Assembly (NCBI RefSeq): GCF_013185195.1
Contig: NZ_JAAZWC010000012.1
Coordinates: 89,664 to 153,663, forward strand
Direction of reading: 5' to 3'
Source: Saccharibacillus qingshengii
GTDB lineage: Bacteria; Bacillota; Bacilli; Paenibacillales; Paenibacillaceae
DNA: 64,000 bases
Made by a program: the position numbers and the translations under genes. The notes below the pieces were generated by a model. The model did not search any database. It worked only from the letters and a program-made list of their open reading frames with translations, and was not told the origin of the DNA. Positions 8,220 to 16,227 of the stretch are shown here, one piece after another. How positions within the stretch are numbered: the first letter of the stretch is position 1; each line of letters begins with the position of its first letter.

Positions 8220-9239
8220 GTGGCTGAAGCAAACCGAACCGAGATTCAACCGAAAGAAACGTTAGGCTCATTGATCAAGAAAGGCAATACATCTTCCGCC
8301 GTCGCCATGGCCGGCAATGCCGTACTGGCCGCCGCCAAAGGCGCGGCTGCGGCTTTTACCGGTAGCGGCGCCATGTTCGCCTCGGCCATGCACTCGCTTG
8401 CGGACGCCGTGAACCAGGGCTTCGTCTTCGTCGGCAGCGTGCTGTCCGAACGCCGGCCGAGCCGCCGGTTCCCGGTTGGCTTCGGGCGCGTGATCAACAT
8501 CTTCTGCATGATCGCGGTTATCGTCGTCACGATCATGGCGTACGAAACGATCCACGAAGGGATCCACCTGCTCCGGCATCCGGCCGAAGCTTCGAGCGGT
8601 TTCTGGATCAACGTCGGCGTATTGATTCTGAACATCTTGGTCGACGGCGCCATCCTGATCAAAGCTTCGAAGGAAATCCTCAAAGAAGCCCGCGCGCCCA
8701 AAGCTTCGGGCTTCGCCCTGCTTCCGGCCGCATTCAAGAACGTCGGCCGCGCCGCGCCTCCGACACGCCTCGTGTTCTATGAAGATATCGTAGCCGTACT
8801 CGGCGCTTTCTTCGCACTGGTCGCTGTCGTGGTCGTCGCGTTCACCAACTTCGCGCTGATCGACGGACTGGTCACGACGCTGATCGGCCTGCTGATGATC
8901 GCCGTCGCGTTCCGGGTCGGCTACGACAACATGATCGGCCTGATCGGCGTCTCCGCGCCGCAGGACGTCGAGGACGGCGTGTCTTCGACCATACTGGCCG
9001 ATCCCGATGTACGCGATATCGGAAGTATGCGGATCATTCAGGAAGGCCGCTATTATCACGTGGATGCGGTGGTCGAACTGCGGACGGGCCTGACGCTCGG
9101 CGACGCCGACGATATCAAGCTCCGGATTCAGAAAGAACTGACCACCAACCCGGATATCGCCGACGCGGCGATATCGATCGTCGAAGACGACGGCACGGCA
9201 AGCTGGCATCGCCGGGAAGCCGATATCGAGAAGAAATAG
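8220..9239 (+). CDS. Cation diffusion facilitator (CDF) family transporter
   Basis: Proton-coupled efflux of divalent metal ions (Zn, Mn, Fe or Co) across the cytoplasmic membrane is the family role. Several transmembrane segments are visible (for example around residues 96-114, 130-150, 180-202 and 208-228), with HSLADAVNQGFVFVG in TM2 carrying the metal-site residues and a C-terminal cytoplasmic domain containing YYHVDAVVELR and ISIVEDDGTASWH. The GTG start has AGGAGG 7 bases upstream. The TM2 motif HSxxD(A)VNQ differs from the classic HxxxD arrangement, so metal specificity cannot be read. A strong terminator follows. Confidence 0.87.
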   Translation: MAEANRTEIQPKETLGSLIKKGNTSSAVAMAGNAVLAAAKGAAAAFTGSGAMFASAMHSLADAVNQGFVFVGSVLSERRPSRRFPVGFGRVINIFCMIAVIVVTIMAYETIHEGIHLLRHPAEASSGFWINVGVLILNILVDGAILIKASKEILKEARAPKASGFALLPAAFKNVGRAAPPTRLVFYEDIVAVLGAFFALVAVVVVAFTNFALIDGLVTTLIGLLMIAVAFRVGYDNMIGLIGVSAPQDVEDGVSSTILADPDVRDIGSMRIIQEGRYYHVDAVVELRTGLTLGDADDIKLRIQKELTTNPDIADAAISIVEDDGTASWHRREADIEKK

Positions 9240-9249
9240 CGACACGGCA

Positions 9250-9290
9250 AGAAGCCGGTTCCCCTATTGAGGGAACCGGCTTCTTTTTAT
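9250..9290. terminator. Terminator after the CDF gene (also faces ribD)
   Basis: AGAAGCCGGTTCCC / GGGAACCGGCTTCT stem with a 7-base loop and a TTTTT run. It lies between convergent genes. Confidence 0.88.
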
Positions 9291-9336
9291 TTATAAAGGC
9301 TGGGAGTACGCTGAGGAATCCACTGCCAGACCGTCT

Positions 9337-10434
9337 TCACTTCTTCGGAAAATACGCTTCGAACTTCAAATCCGGCCCCAGCTGTTTGACTTGAAGTCCC
9401 GTCAATCCGACGGCATCGTTCATATCCGCGATACCCAGACCTTCGATAAAGGTCGGAGCTTCGCGGCCGCCGACAAGCTTCGGCGCCATGTACAAGACAA
9501 GCTTGTCCGCCAGACCCTGCTCGACAAAGGAAGCGATCACCTGTCCGCCGCCTTCGACCAGGAGCGAAGAAATCTCGCCCGCTCCGAGCGTATCGAGCAC
9601 TTCGCCGAGATTCACCCGTTCGCCTGTCGTATCGATCACGCGTACGCCGGCTTCTTCCAGCCGTCTGCGCTTATCCGGATCGGCGTTCGAGCCGGTAAAG
9701 ATCCAGGTCGGCGCTTCGCCGTCCGTGATGACCCGGGCGTTCTCCGGAATGCGCAGCGTGCTGTCCAGCACGACGCGCAGCGGATTGCGGCCGCCGGGCA
9801 GCCGGGTATTCAGCTGCGAATCGTCGTGCAGAATCGTCTGCACGCCGACCAGAATCGCTCCGCTCTCATGGCGCAGCCGATGTACGTCTTCGCGCGCTTC
9901 GGCCGATGTGATCCAACGGCTGCTGCTGGTGCGCGTCGCGATCTTCCCGTCCATCGTCACGGCCGATTTGACCGTGACGAACGGACGCTTGTCGACGATA
10001 TAGCGGTTGAACACTTCGTTCAAGCGTTCGGATTCTTCGCGCAGCACGCCTTCGATCACTTCGATCCCGGCATCCCGCAGAATCTGGATGCCGCGGCCCG
10101 CTACCAGCGGGTTCGGATCGGGAGCGGCCACGACAACGCGAGCCAGGCCCGCCTGCACGATCGCTTCGGCACAAGGGCCGGTGCGTCCGTAATGCGAGCA
10201 GGGCTCGAGTGTCACATAGATCGTCGCGCCCCGGGCATGCTCCCCGGCCATGCGCAGCGCATGAATTTCCGCATGCGGTTCGCCGGGCTTCAGATGGGCG
10301 CCGATACCGACGAGGCGGCCGTCGTTTACGATGACCGAGCCGACTAGCGGATTGGGCGCCGTCTGGCCCTGCGCCGCACGCGCATTCTCAAGGGCGAGGC
10401 GCATATATTTTTCGTGGAGGGACAGTTCGCTCAT
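9337..10434 (-). CDS. ribD: Riboflavin biosynthesis bifunctional deaminase/reductase RibD
   Basis: Converts the pyrimidine product of GTP cyclohydrolase II in two steps: deamination and ribosyl reduction. The N-terminal cytidine-deaminase-like domain (residues 1-145) shows the zinc motif HAE and PCSHYGRTGPC. The C-terminal reductase domain carries the KSAVTMDGKIATRT motif and LVEGGG near the end. Length is 365 residues, normal. It starts 6 bases after the ribA stop, with its ribosome site (GGAGGAG) inside the end of ribA, so the two are translationally coupled. No ribE, ribB or ribH genes are nearby. Confidence 0.93.
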   Translation of the reverse strand: MSELSLHEKYMRLALENARAAQGQTAPNPLVGSVIVNDGRLVGIGAHLKPGEPHAEIHALRMAGEHARGATIYVTLEPCSHYGRTGPCAEAIVQAGLARVVVAAPDPNPLVAGRGIQILRDAGIEVIEGVLREESERLNEVFNRYIVDKRPFVTVKSAVTMDGKIATRTSSSRWITSAEAREDVHRLRHESGAILVGVQTILHDDSQLNTRLPGGRNPLRVVLDSTLRIPENARVITDGEAPTWIFTGSNADPDKRRRLEEAGVRVIDTTGERVNLGEVLDTLGAGEISSLLVEGGGQVIASFVEQGLADKLVLYMAPKLVGGREAPTFIEGLGIADMNDAVGLTGLQVKQLGPDLKFEAYFPKK

Positions 10435-10440
10435 GCTTCG

Positions 10441-11229
10441 TCAGTCTCCTCCTTCGGCAGCCGGCAGTTCCGTCAGACCTTCGATCGGATTCTGCGTCGC
10501 AAAGTGGCCGGACCGGTTGACCTTGGTGCGCAGATACTTCTCGTTGAACTCCGACACGTCGCCCCAGAGAGGCGTGCGGCCGGACACGTTCATCCCGGAA
10601 GCTTTGAGTGCTTCAAGCTTGCGCGGGTTGTTCGTAATCAGCGTAACCGGCAGCGGGCGCAGGAACTTCAGCACGCCGATCGCGCCGTCGTAGTTGCGGG
10701 TATCGTCTTCGAACCCGAGCGCCAGATTCGCTTCGACGGTATCCATACCCTGCTCCTGCAGAATGTAGGCCATCGCTTTGCTGAACAGGCCGATGCCGCG
10801 TCCTTCATGATTGGCCAGGTAAAAGAGCGCTCCGGAACCGTGTTCGGCGATCATTTTCATCGACTGGTGCAGTTGATAGCCGCAGTCGCATCTCTTGCTG
10901 CCGAAAATATCGCCCGTATGGCAGATGCTGTGCATCCGGATCAACGCGTCCGGGGAATGTTCGAAATCGCCGTATACGAGTACGCTCGACTGCTGGCCTT
11001 CGGCCAGGTTCATCTGCGGCAGACTGCGGATCAGCGCCTCGGGCGACATGTCCTGGCCGCCTTCCGGTTCTTTCATCCAGCTGTACCATTGGAAAACGAT
11101 CGTCTCGCCGTCCAGATTGACAGGTAGTTTGATCGGTCCGACCAGTATATAGCCCTCTTTTGGATTCAGGGGCGAAGAAACGTTGTGAATACTGTCTTTC
11201 AGTATAAATGCTGCACGATTGTTCAACAT
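10441..11229 (-). CDS. ribA: GTP cyclohydrolase II (RibA), stand-alone
   Basis: Opens the guanine ring of GTP, the first step to riboflavin and to some pyrimidine-derived natural products. Zinc cysteines appear in CHTGDIFGSKRCDCGYQLH, and the GTP-binding HEGRGIGL motif follows. A PLPVTLITNNPRKLEAL segment is typical near the C-terminus. The usual N-terminal DHBP synthase domain of Bacillus-type RibBA is absent, so this is a single-function form. The start at 11229 is chosen over an in-frame ATG at 11247; AAGGA lies about 11 bases upstream. It is located between a FAD monooxygenase gene and ribD. Confidence 0.9.
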   Translation of the reverse strand: MLNNRAAFILKDSIHNVSSPLNPKEGYILVGPIKLPVNLDGETIVFQWYSWMKEPEGGQDMSPEALIRSLPQMNLAEGQQSSVLVYGDFEHSPDALIRMHSICHTGDIFGSKRCDCGYQLHQSMKMIAEHGSGALFYLANHEGRGIGLFSKAMAYILQEQGMDTVEANLALGFEDDTRNYDGAIGVLKFLRPLPVTLITNNPRKLEALKASGMNVSGRTPLWGDVSEFNEKYLRTKVNRSGHFATQNPIEGLTELPAAEGGD

Positions 11230-11453
11230 GTGAGGGCACATCCTTATGTTCATATTGGTTAAGTCGGGTAAGCAGGCGAGCGAACTTTCCGCCGTCGATC
11301 CGCCCCTGGTCCTTTTTAAAAAATCTCTCTTGGTGTATTCGCAGGTCATTCCGATTCGGATCACTTTTGGATCAAAAAGATTAAAATTTAATTTATTTCG
11401 GTCCAACTTCATTTAGTTTACCGGTTGTCTGTCTCTTATCGTCACTTGTATTG

Positions 11454-12545
11454 TTAAATGTTAAAATTTTGGGCATACGCGGATTCCATCGCCACCTGCT
11501 CGAGCTGTCTGCGCTCCACATCCGCGCGTCTGCGCTGTTCAAGCCGTTCCAGCGGCGCATTGGGATCCTGGCTGCGTTCCAGGCAGGCCAGCAGTTCTTC
11601 GTGCAGCACATCCGCGTCGCACAGCGCTTCGTTCAATCCGAACGCACCGGTTGGCGTCATCGTATGTGCCGCATCGCCGATCAGGACAAGGCCGGGCCTT
11701 GCCCAGCGTTCCGAGCTGCTGCTGAAAATATCCAACAGCACGAAGTCCTGCCACGACTTGATATGGCTCCGTACGCTTCGCTCAAGCTTCGGAAAAGCCT
11801 GGATCAGCGTATCGGTCAGTTCTTCGAACGGACGCTTGCGCAGCTCTTTGTACGAGTCTTCCTCGATGTTCCAGCCGACCTGCACGTAACCCCGGGCCTG
11901 GGTGAACAGGTGCAGCTGCTGTCCGTTCTGGATCGTCGAGCACATGACCGGCTCCCAGCCTTCCGGTGCGGGGATTCTTGCCCACAGCAGATCGTAACCG
12001 TGGCCTTCCGTGCTTGCCGGGATTCCGGCGTGTCTGCGGACCGACGAATAACGGCCGTCGGCGCCGACCACGACGCGGCTGCGAATCTCTCCGTCTTCTC
12101 CGCTGCCGGTACGGATCTTCACGCCGGCGTAACGGCCGTCTTCGCTCTGCAGCAGGCCGCGTACGGTCGTGCCGGGCATATACGTGAAGTTCGGATAAGC
12201 GGCGGCTTCATCCAGCAGGGCGCACAGCAGGTCGGCTTGAGGAATATGAATGCCGACATTGCCACCCGCCGTATCCGGCAGAATGGTCTTGACGACGCGG
12301 CGATTGTCCCAGTATTCAAGCCGGACCAGCGGCAGCACCGCTTCCGGCTCGATTTTCTCCAACAGTCCGTGCTTGCTCAGCACCCGTTCGCCGTCGCCGT
12401 TCAGGATCTCCCCTCGGAACGACGGTCCGGGTACCGACTGTTTCTCGATCAGCACAACGTCCGCGCCGCGGCGGGCCAGCAGGCACGCCAGCAAAGTGCC
12501 GGCCGGGCCTCCGCCCACTATACAAATTTCCGTCTGTCGTTCCAT
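11454..12545 (-). CDS. FAD-dependent monooxygenase (group A, PheA/TfdB type)
   Basis: Predicted single-component flavoprotein hydroxylase using FAD and NAD(P)H. The Rossmann GxGxxG motif is IVGGGPAGTLLA (residues 9-20), followed by ADVVLIEKQ. The DG motif is VVGADGRYSSVR and the FAD-binding GD motif is VLIGDAAHTMTPTGAFGLNEA. Length 363, slightly shorter than most hydroxylases of the group. GGAGG lies 7 bases before the ATG. The gene is first in the ribA-ribD direction and divergent from an HxlR regulator gene. Substrate is unknown; it could modify a phenolic compound or a drug. Confidence 0.85.
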   Translation of the reverse strand: MERQTEICIVGGGPAGTLLACLLARRGADVVLIEKQSVPGPSFRGEILNGDGERVLSKHGLLEKIEPEAVLPLVRLEYWDNRRVVKTILPDTAGGNVGIHIPQADLLCALLDEAAAYPNFTYMPGTTVRGLLQSEDGRYAGVKIRTGSGEDGEIRSRVVVGADGRYSSVRRHAGIPASTEGHGYDLLWARIPAPEGWEPVMCSTIQNGQQLHLFTQARGYVQVGWNIEEDSYKELRKRPFEELTDTLIQAFPKLERSVRSHIKSWQDFVLLDIFSSSSERWARPGLVLIGDAAHTMTPTGAFGLNEALCDADVLHEELLACLERSQDPNAPLERLEQRRRADVERRQLEQVAMESAYAQNFNI

Positions 12546-12621
12546 CTTTTTTCCTCCGATTGCGGGTGTTCTAACGAAACTGGATATAGGGTGGTGCAGC
12601 GTATACGACCATGTGCGTAAA

Positions 12622-12666
12622 TTACTTTATGTAACCGAGTATATTTAATAAATGTTACGAAGTCAA
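12622..12666 (-). promoter_or_regulatory. Monooxygenase promoter with overlapping HxlR-type operator
   Basis: On the minus strand, TTGACT (12666-12661), a 17-base spacer and TATACT (12643-12638) form a strong promoter. The dyad TTACTTTATGTAA (12634-12622) lies just after the -10 over the expected start site, a typical repressor position. Confidence 0.75.
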
Positions 12667-12676
12667 GTTTTAATTA

Positions 12677-12719
12677 TTACTAATTGTAAGCTTGTTTATT
12701 TTAATCACTGATGTATAAT
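12677..12719 (+). promoter_or_regulatory. hxlR promoter with matching operator
   Basis: TTGTTT (12692-12697), 16 bases and TATAAT (12714-12719) form the promoter. The dyad TTACTAATTGTAA (12677-12689), same TTAC-N5-GTAA form as at the monooxygenase promoter, sits just before the -35. Confidence 0.65.
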
Positions 12720-12845
12720 AAAGTGGAAAGCATCCCCCACCTTACACCTTCGCACGGCCCGCAGGTTCGGGCTTATAAGCATAGATTTCTCGACGGATAA
12801 TCAACAGGACTTCTCACTAAGAATAATGAATGGAGCGTGATTCCA

Positions 12846-13181
12846 TTGGCAGCAGATCTGACCCAACTGTGCCCAAGATTCGAAAAAGCCATCGGACTGC
12901 TCAGCAAACGCTGGACAACCCTTATTATTTACCGCCTGCTGGACGGCCCGCGCCGTTTCGTGGATATCGAGACTTCGCTGTCCAATCTGAGCGGCAAAGT
13001 GCTGTCGGAGCGCCTCAAAGAACTGGAAGAAGCCGGCGTCGTGCTGCGCACCGTATATCCGGAAAAGCCGGTACGGATCGAATATTCGCTGACCGAAATG
13101 GGCCGCGATCTCGCACCCTTGATGGACGATATTCAGGGTTGGGCGACGCGCTGGATCAAGATCGAGCAGGAGCAGGTGTGA
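12846..13181 (+). CDS. HxlR family transcriptional regulator
   Basis: Small winged-helix DNA-binding protein (about 111 residues). The family includes redox and electrophile sensors such as YodB and HypR that use a conserved N-terminal cysteine. Here LCPRFEKAIGLLSKRW carries that cysteine near residue 9, followed by the HTH block and the LKELEEAGVV wing region. A TTG at 12846 is preferred because TGGAG lies 10 bases upstream; a GTG at 12837 is too close to it. It likely represses the divergent monooxygenase operon through two TTAC-N5-GTAA sites. Confidence 0.88.
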   Translation: MAADLTQLCPRFEKAIGLLSKRWTTLIIYRLLDGPRRFVDIETSLSNLSGKVLSERLKELEEAGVVLRTVYPEKPVRIEYSLTEMGRDLAPLMDDIQGWATRWIKIEQEQV

Positions 13182-13258
13182 AAAATTCCGCCCAGCGTTG
13201 TTCGAAGATAGCTGGATTCTGCGATAGTTGGATTCAACGACAGCCGTATTCTGCGATA

Positions 13259-13308
13259 GCGCCTACTAAAAAGAGACGTCCCGATGGGGCGTCTCTTTTT
13301 GGTAGGCG
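13259..13308. terminator. Terminator after the hxlR gene
   Basis: Long stem AAAAAGAGACGTCCC / GGGGCGTCTCTTTTT, extended by CGCCTAC / GTAGGCG outside it. It works in both directions. Confidence 0.88.
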
Positions 13309-13406
13309 TTTGGACTGGGCAGAGTACGGATCTCAGGCTCGGCTTGCCGATCCGTTATTTCCCCAACAGCCCGGCATTTGCGATTTGCCGCACGTCTACG
13401 AAGCTT

Positions 13407-13540
13407 CTAACGAACCCTCATAACGCTATGGACGGAATTTCGTGTGTAAAAGCGAAGTTGAGGCGAAATAGCGGTATACCGATTCGTTAGAAACCAAAAA
13501 CATGCGAATCCGGCCCTATAGCGTGATCGCGATTCGTTAG
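13407..13540. repeat. Intergenic repeat family, cluster 1 (three units, one inverted against two)
   Basis: Unit A (13407-13429) reads CTAACGAACCCTCATAACGC and continues TAT. Units B (13466-13490) and C (13518-13540) are the same kind of element inverted, ending GATTCGTTAG after an ATAGCG start. The 368-base gap between hxlR and the nuclease gene holds only this cluster, the terminator and a short repeated ATTCTGCGATAG (about 13217 and 13248). The same family recurs near 47.7 kb. Confidence 0.8.
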
Positions 13541-13549
13541 CGCCAACGA

Positions 13550-14299
13550 TCACTCTGCCGCTTCGGGATGGAATCCGCGGTTGTCGGCATAACCTTCGAT
13601 GCTCCATACCCCGATTTTTTTCCGCTTGGCTTCATTCTGGATCTCGCGGAATTCGTCGACGTATTTATCGTTCGGCCGATACACGACGACACGGGCGAGT
13701 CCCTGCTCCAGCAGCTGCTCGTTTACAAGTTCCCCGTCCAGATAGACGTATGCCAGCATCCGATCGTATTGATCGCGCTGCTCCTCGTCGAATTCCAATT
13801 CGACGGTCCGCCCAGTCAGCAGCTTCTTGGTATACTCGCTCGCTTCCGGTCCGAAGGGCTGCACAGCGGTCCCTTCTTTCTTGGTCTCCGGCGTATCGAG
13901 CAGCAGCATGCGGACCCGCTCCCGGCTGCCGTCTTCCAGGTTCGCGATAAAGGTATCTCCGTCGACGGTCCGGTCCACGGTCGCGGCTATTCGGCCGTCG
14001 GCCGGTTCTTGCGCTCCCGGTTCCGGCGTATCCGCCTGCTGCGAACCGCCCTGCGGCTTGTCTTCCGTGGTCGCCGGTGCGGGGGACTGCCTGCTCTGCT
14101 GCGTATCTTCCGTTTGCGAGGTTCCGCCGTTTTCGCCGAGCAGGCTGTCCAGCAGATTGCGGCCCGGATCCGTAAACAGAAGCAGGCCCAGCACAACGAC
14201 CGTGGCCAGAATCGAGAGCAGGCTGCGCTGAGGCCTGCCGCTGTTCTTGCGCTGAGGATCCGGCCCGGATCCCGAGCCGCGATTGCCTGATGATGTCAT
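13550..14299 (-). CDS. Membrane-anchored thermonuclease (SNase) family protein
   Basis: Staphylococcal-nuclease-like enzyme that degrades DNA and RNA with calcium. One hydrophobic segment (about residues 27-43) acts as an uncleaved signal anchor, followed by a Ser/Gln/Pro/Glu-rich linker to about residue 100, then the SNase domain. Active-site residues appear in TVDGDTF, RVRMLLLDTPE (Arg and Asp) and YDRMLAYVYLDG (second Arg). Length 249. GGAGG lies 7 bases before the ATG. It is probably displayed on the outside of the membrane for nutrient nucleic acid use or defence (inference). Confidence 0.9.
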   Translation of the reverse strand: MTSSGNRGSGSGPDPQRKNSGRPQRSLLSILATVVVLGLLLFTDPGRNLLDSLLGENGGTSQTEDTQQSRQSPAPATTEDKPQGGSQQADTPEPGAQEPADGRIAATVDRTVDGDTFIANLEDGSRERVRMLLLDTPETKKEGTAVQPFGPEASEYTKKLLTGRTVELEFDEEQRDQYDRMLAYVYLDGELVNEQLLEQGLARVVVYRPNDKYVDEFREIQNEAKRKKIGVWSIEGYADNRGFHPEAAE

Positions 14300-14570
14300 G
14301 TTGATTCCTCCGGTTCGTGTTGTTTCGTAAAACGCCGCGGCCTCCCGAATTTTCGGTCCGAGACCCGTCGGCACTCCCTCGTTCTTACCCTTTTCTCAGG
14401 CAAAAAGCAACTTCGAGGATGCACCGGTCTGCCGGGGACAAGCCCTGCCCTATCGAATTCGGCCGCTCTTCCCGGCATTTTTTTGCCATTGCGCGTCAAC
14501 TTCGCTACAATGCAAGTATCTGCATATTCACGAGAATCAATCTTATTTTTCAAGCCGGGAGAGAAAAAGC

Positions 14571-15143
14571 ATGAGCAAAAAAATCGTAGCCATCGACATG
14601 GACGACACAATCTGTCATCTGGTGCCGAAGGCCCTTCATTATCATAACGCCGCTTATCCGGATCTGCAGCTGTCGATCGACCAGATCGTCAGCTTCGATC
14701 TCAGTGGGATTTGGCATCCGGAATGCAACGAAGAGATTTTCTTCGGGCGGCCCAAGCTGTACGAAGAACTGGAAGTGTTCGACGAGCACACGATCGAGGA
14801 AGTGCGCCGGATCAGCGAAGAACACGACGTCATTATCGTAACGGCGGCACGCCCTACGGCCGTACCGGAGAAATGGGCTTGGCTGCAGCGCCATATGCCG
14901 TTCATCCCGTTCGAGAATTTCTTTGTCGCCAAACGCAAATATCTGCTCGAATTCGACCTGCTGATCGACGACGGGCCGCATAATCTGCTCGCTGCGCGCG
15001 AGGCCGGCAAGCGGACAATCGGTATTCCGCGGCCTTGGAACCTCAAGCTGCAGGATGAGTTCCTGATGAAAGGTTCCTGGGACGGCATGGGCGATCTCGT
15101 CAACAGCGTGCTGTCGGGTCCCGGCTTTCCGGCCAAAGGGTGA
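14571..15143 (+). CDS. 5' nucleotidase, NT5C-type HAD phosphatase
   Basis: Dephosphorylates (deoxy)nucleoside 5'-monophosphates in the cytoplasm (family role). The HAD motif I is AIDMDDTICH (nucleophile Asp near residue 9), motif II is the Thr of VIIVTAARP, and motif IV is LLIDDGPHN. The length, 190 residues, and the PRPWN ending fit the 5'(3')-deoxyribonucleotidase branch. A GGGAGAG ribosome site precedes the ATG. It is monocistronic and ends at a strong terminator about 100 bases later. Confidence 0.87.
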   Translation: MSKKIVAIDMDDTICHLVPKALHYHNAAYPDLQLSIDQIVSFDLSGIWHPECNEEIFFGRPKLYEELEVFDEHTIEEVRRISEEHDVIIVTAARPTAVPEKWAWLQRHMPFIPFENFFVAKRKYLLEFDLLIDDGPHNLLAAREAGKRTIGIPRPWNLKLQDEFLMKGSWDGMGDLVNSVLSGPGFPAKG

Positions 15144-15238
15144 CAGTAAGCCCTCCGGGCGCATGAGCCGGCGCTTTGTCCGTCAGGCCTGGCCCGATCG
15201 CCTTGTCCGAGCAGAACCGCCACAGTTCCCGGTACGCC

Positions 15239-15288
15239 AAACTCCCGAAACGACCGATGCCCAAGCGTCGTCGTTTCGGGAGTTTTTT
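15239..15288. terminator. Terminator between 5'-nucleotidase and chemoreceptor-like gene
   Basis: AAACTCCCGAAACGAC / GTCGTTTCGGGAGTTTTTT stem. It lies between convergent genes. Confidence 0.88.
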
Positions 15289-15318
15289 GTCTGAAAAGAT
15301 AGGGACATGAACAGAGGG

Positions 15319-16140
15319 TTACAGCTGCTTGGCAAATTCGTTCAGCTTAAGCGCCATTTCGCGAATCTCTTCGATCATCGCGGACAGCTGCTCGGTCGAC
15401 TGCGCCTGATCCTGACCCGTGCCGGCAATACGCTCTACCGAACCGCTCATCTGCGCCGTCAGCTTTTTGAACGTGCCGAGCGTGTCCCGAATGCTGTTCG
15501 TCGAAGTGACCGTCTGTCCGGACAGCTTGCGGATTTCGGAAGCGACGATGCCAAAGCCCGCGCCTTTCTCCCCGGCATGCGCCGCTTCGATCGCCGCGTT
15601 GATGCCGAGCATATGGGTCTGGTCCGCGACTTCCTTGATCATCCGCACCACGTCGTCGGCGCCGTGGGCATTTTCTTCCGCCTCCCGGGACAATCCGAGC
15701 AGCTCACCGGATACGTCCGCAAGGTGATTCGATCCTGCCGCGAGATGCGAGATGCGTTCGGTGGCGCCCGATAGCGACTCGGCGATCCGGTCGGCAATCT
15801 CGACCAGTTCGCTGTGCCGGCGCACCTGAACCGCAATGCCGCCGATTACCCGGCCGCTCGTATCCTTCACCGGCGTCGCCGTACCCGTAAAAGCAAATCC
15901 GTAAAACTCGGCCGGCACTTCCGCGCGCAGCGCCTGATCCTCCCGGATCGCCTGCATCAACGGTTCTCCCGTCTGCAGCCGCTGACCCGGCTTGATCTTC
16001 AAATCGATATGGGTACCCGGCTAATAGGCTGTAAATTGCTCCTTGTCGCACAGTGCAATGGATATTTCGACCGGCATCGCCGCTTTGAGCAGAGGGATGA
16101 CCGCCGCCAATGTATCCAGGGAATCGATTCCTTTTGTCAT
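15319..16140 (-). pseudogene. Methyl-accepting chemotaxis-like sensor, interrupted by a TAG stop
   Basis: The frame starts at the ATG at 16140 (AGAAGGTG 5 bases upstream) and would encode 273 residues. Codon 40 (16023-16021) is TAG; both sides are otherwise in frame and continuous. Upstream reads MTKGIDSLDTLAAVIPLLKA, downstream PGTHIDLKIKPGQRL. The C-terminal half has the MCP signalling hairpin with INAAIEAAHAGEKGAGFGIV and EIRKLSGQT. There are no transmembrane segments, so the full protein would be a soluble receptor of the YfmS type. A TGG-to-TAG change is the simplest explanation. It could be a recent pseudogene, a sequencing error, or be rescued by suppression. Confidence 0.8.
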
Positions 16141-16227
16141 AGGTTCACCTTCTTAGGAGGATTTTTCCTTGATTTGTTAGATCGATCACATCAAACGGAC
16201 AAATCAAACGGGGACAAGGCGGCTTTG

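Noticed and set aside
11230..11453. Possible FMN riboswitch before ribA
   Set aside because: None of the conserved RFN-element blocks could be found in the leader. It is an A/T-rich spacer without a clear hairpin.
9337..12545. Toxoflavin biosynthetic cluster
   Set aside because: Only RibA- and RibD-like genes match; there is no methyltransferase or other Tox-like gene, so the assignment is not supported.
13407..13540. CRISPR array
   Set aside because: The repeats alternate in orientation, spacers are not regular and no cas genes are present.
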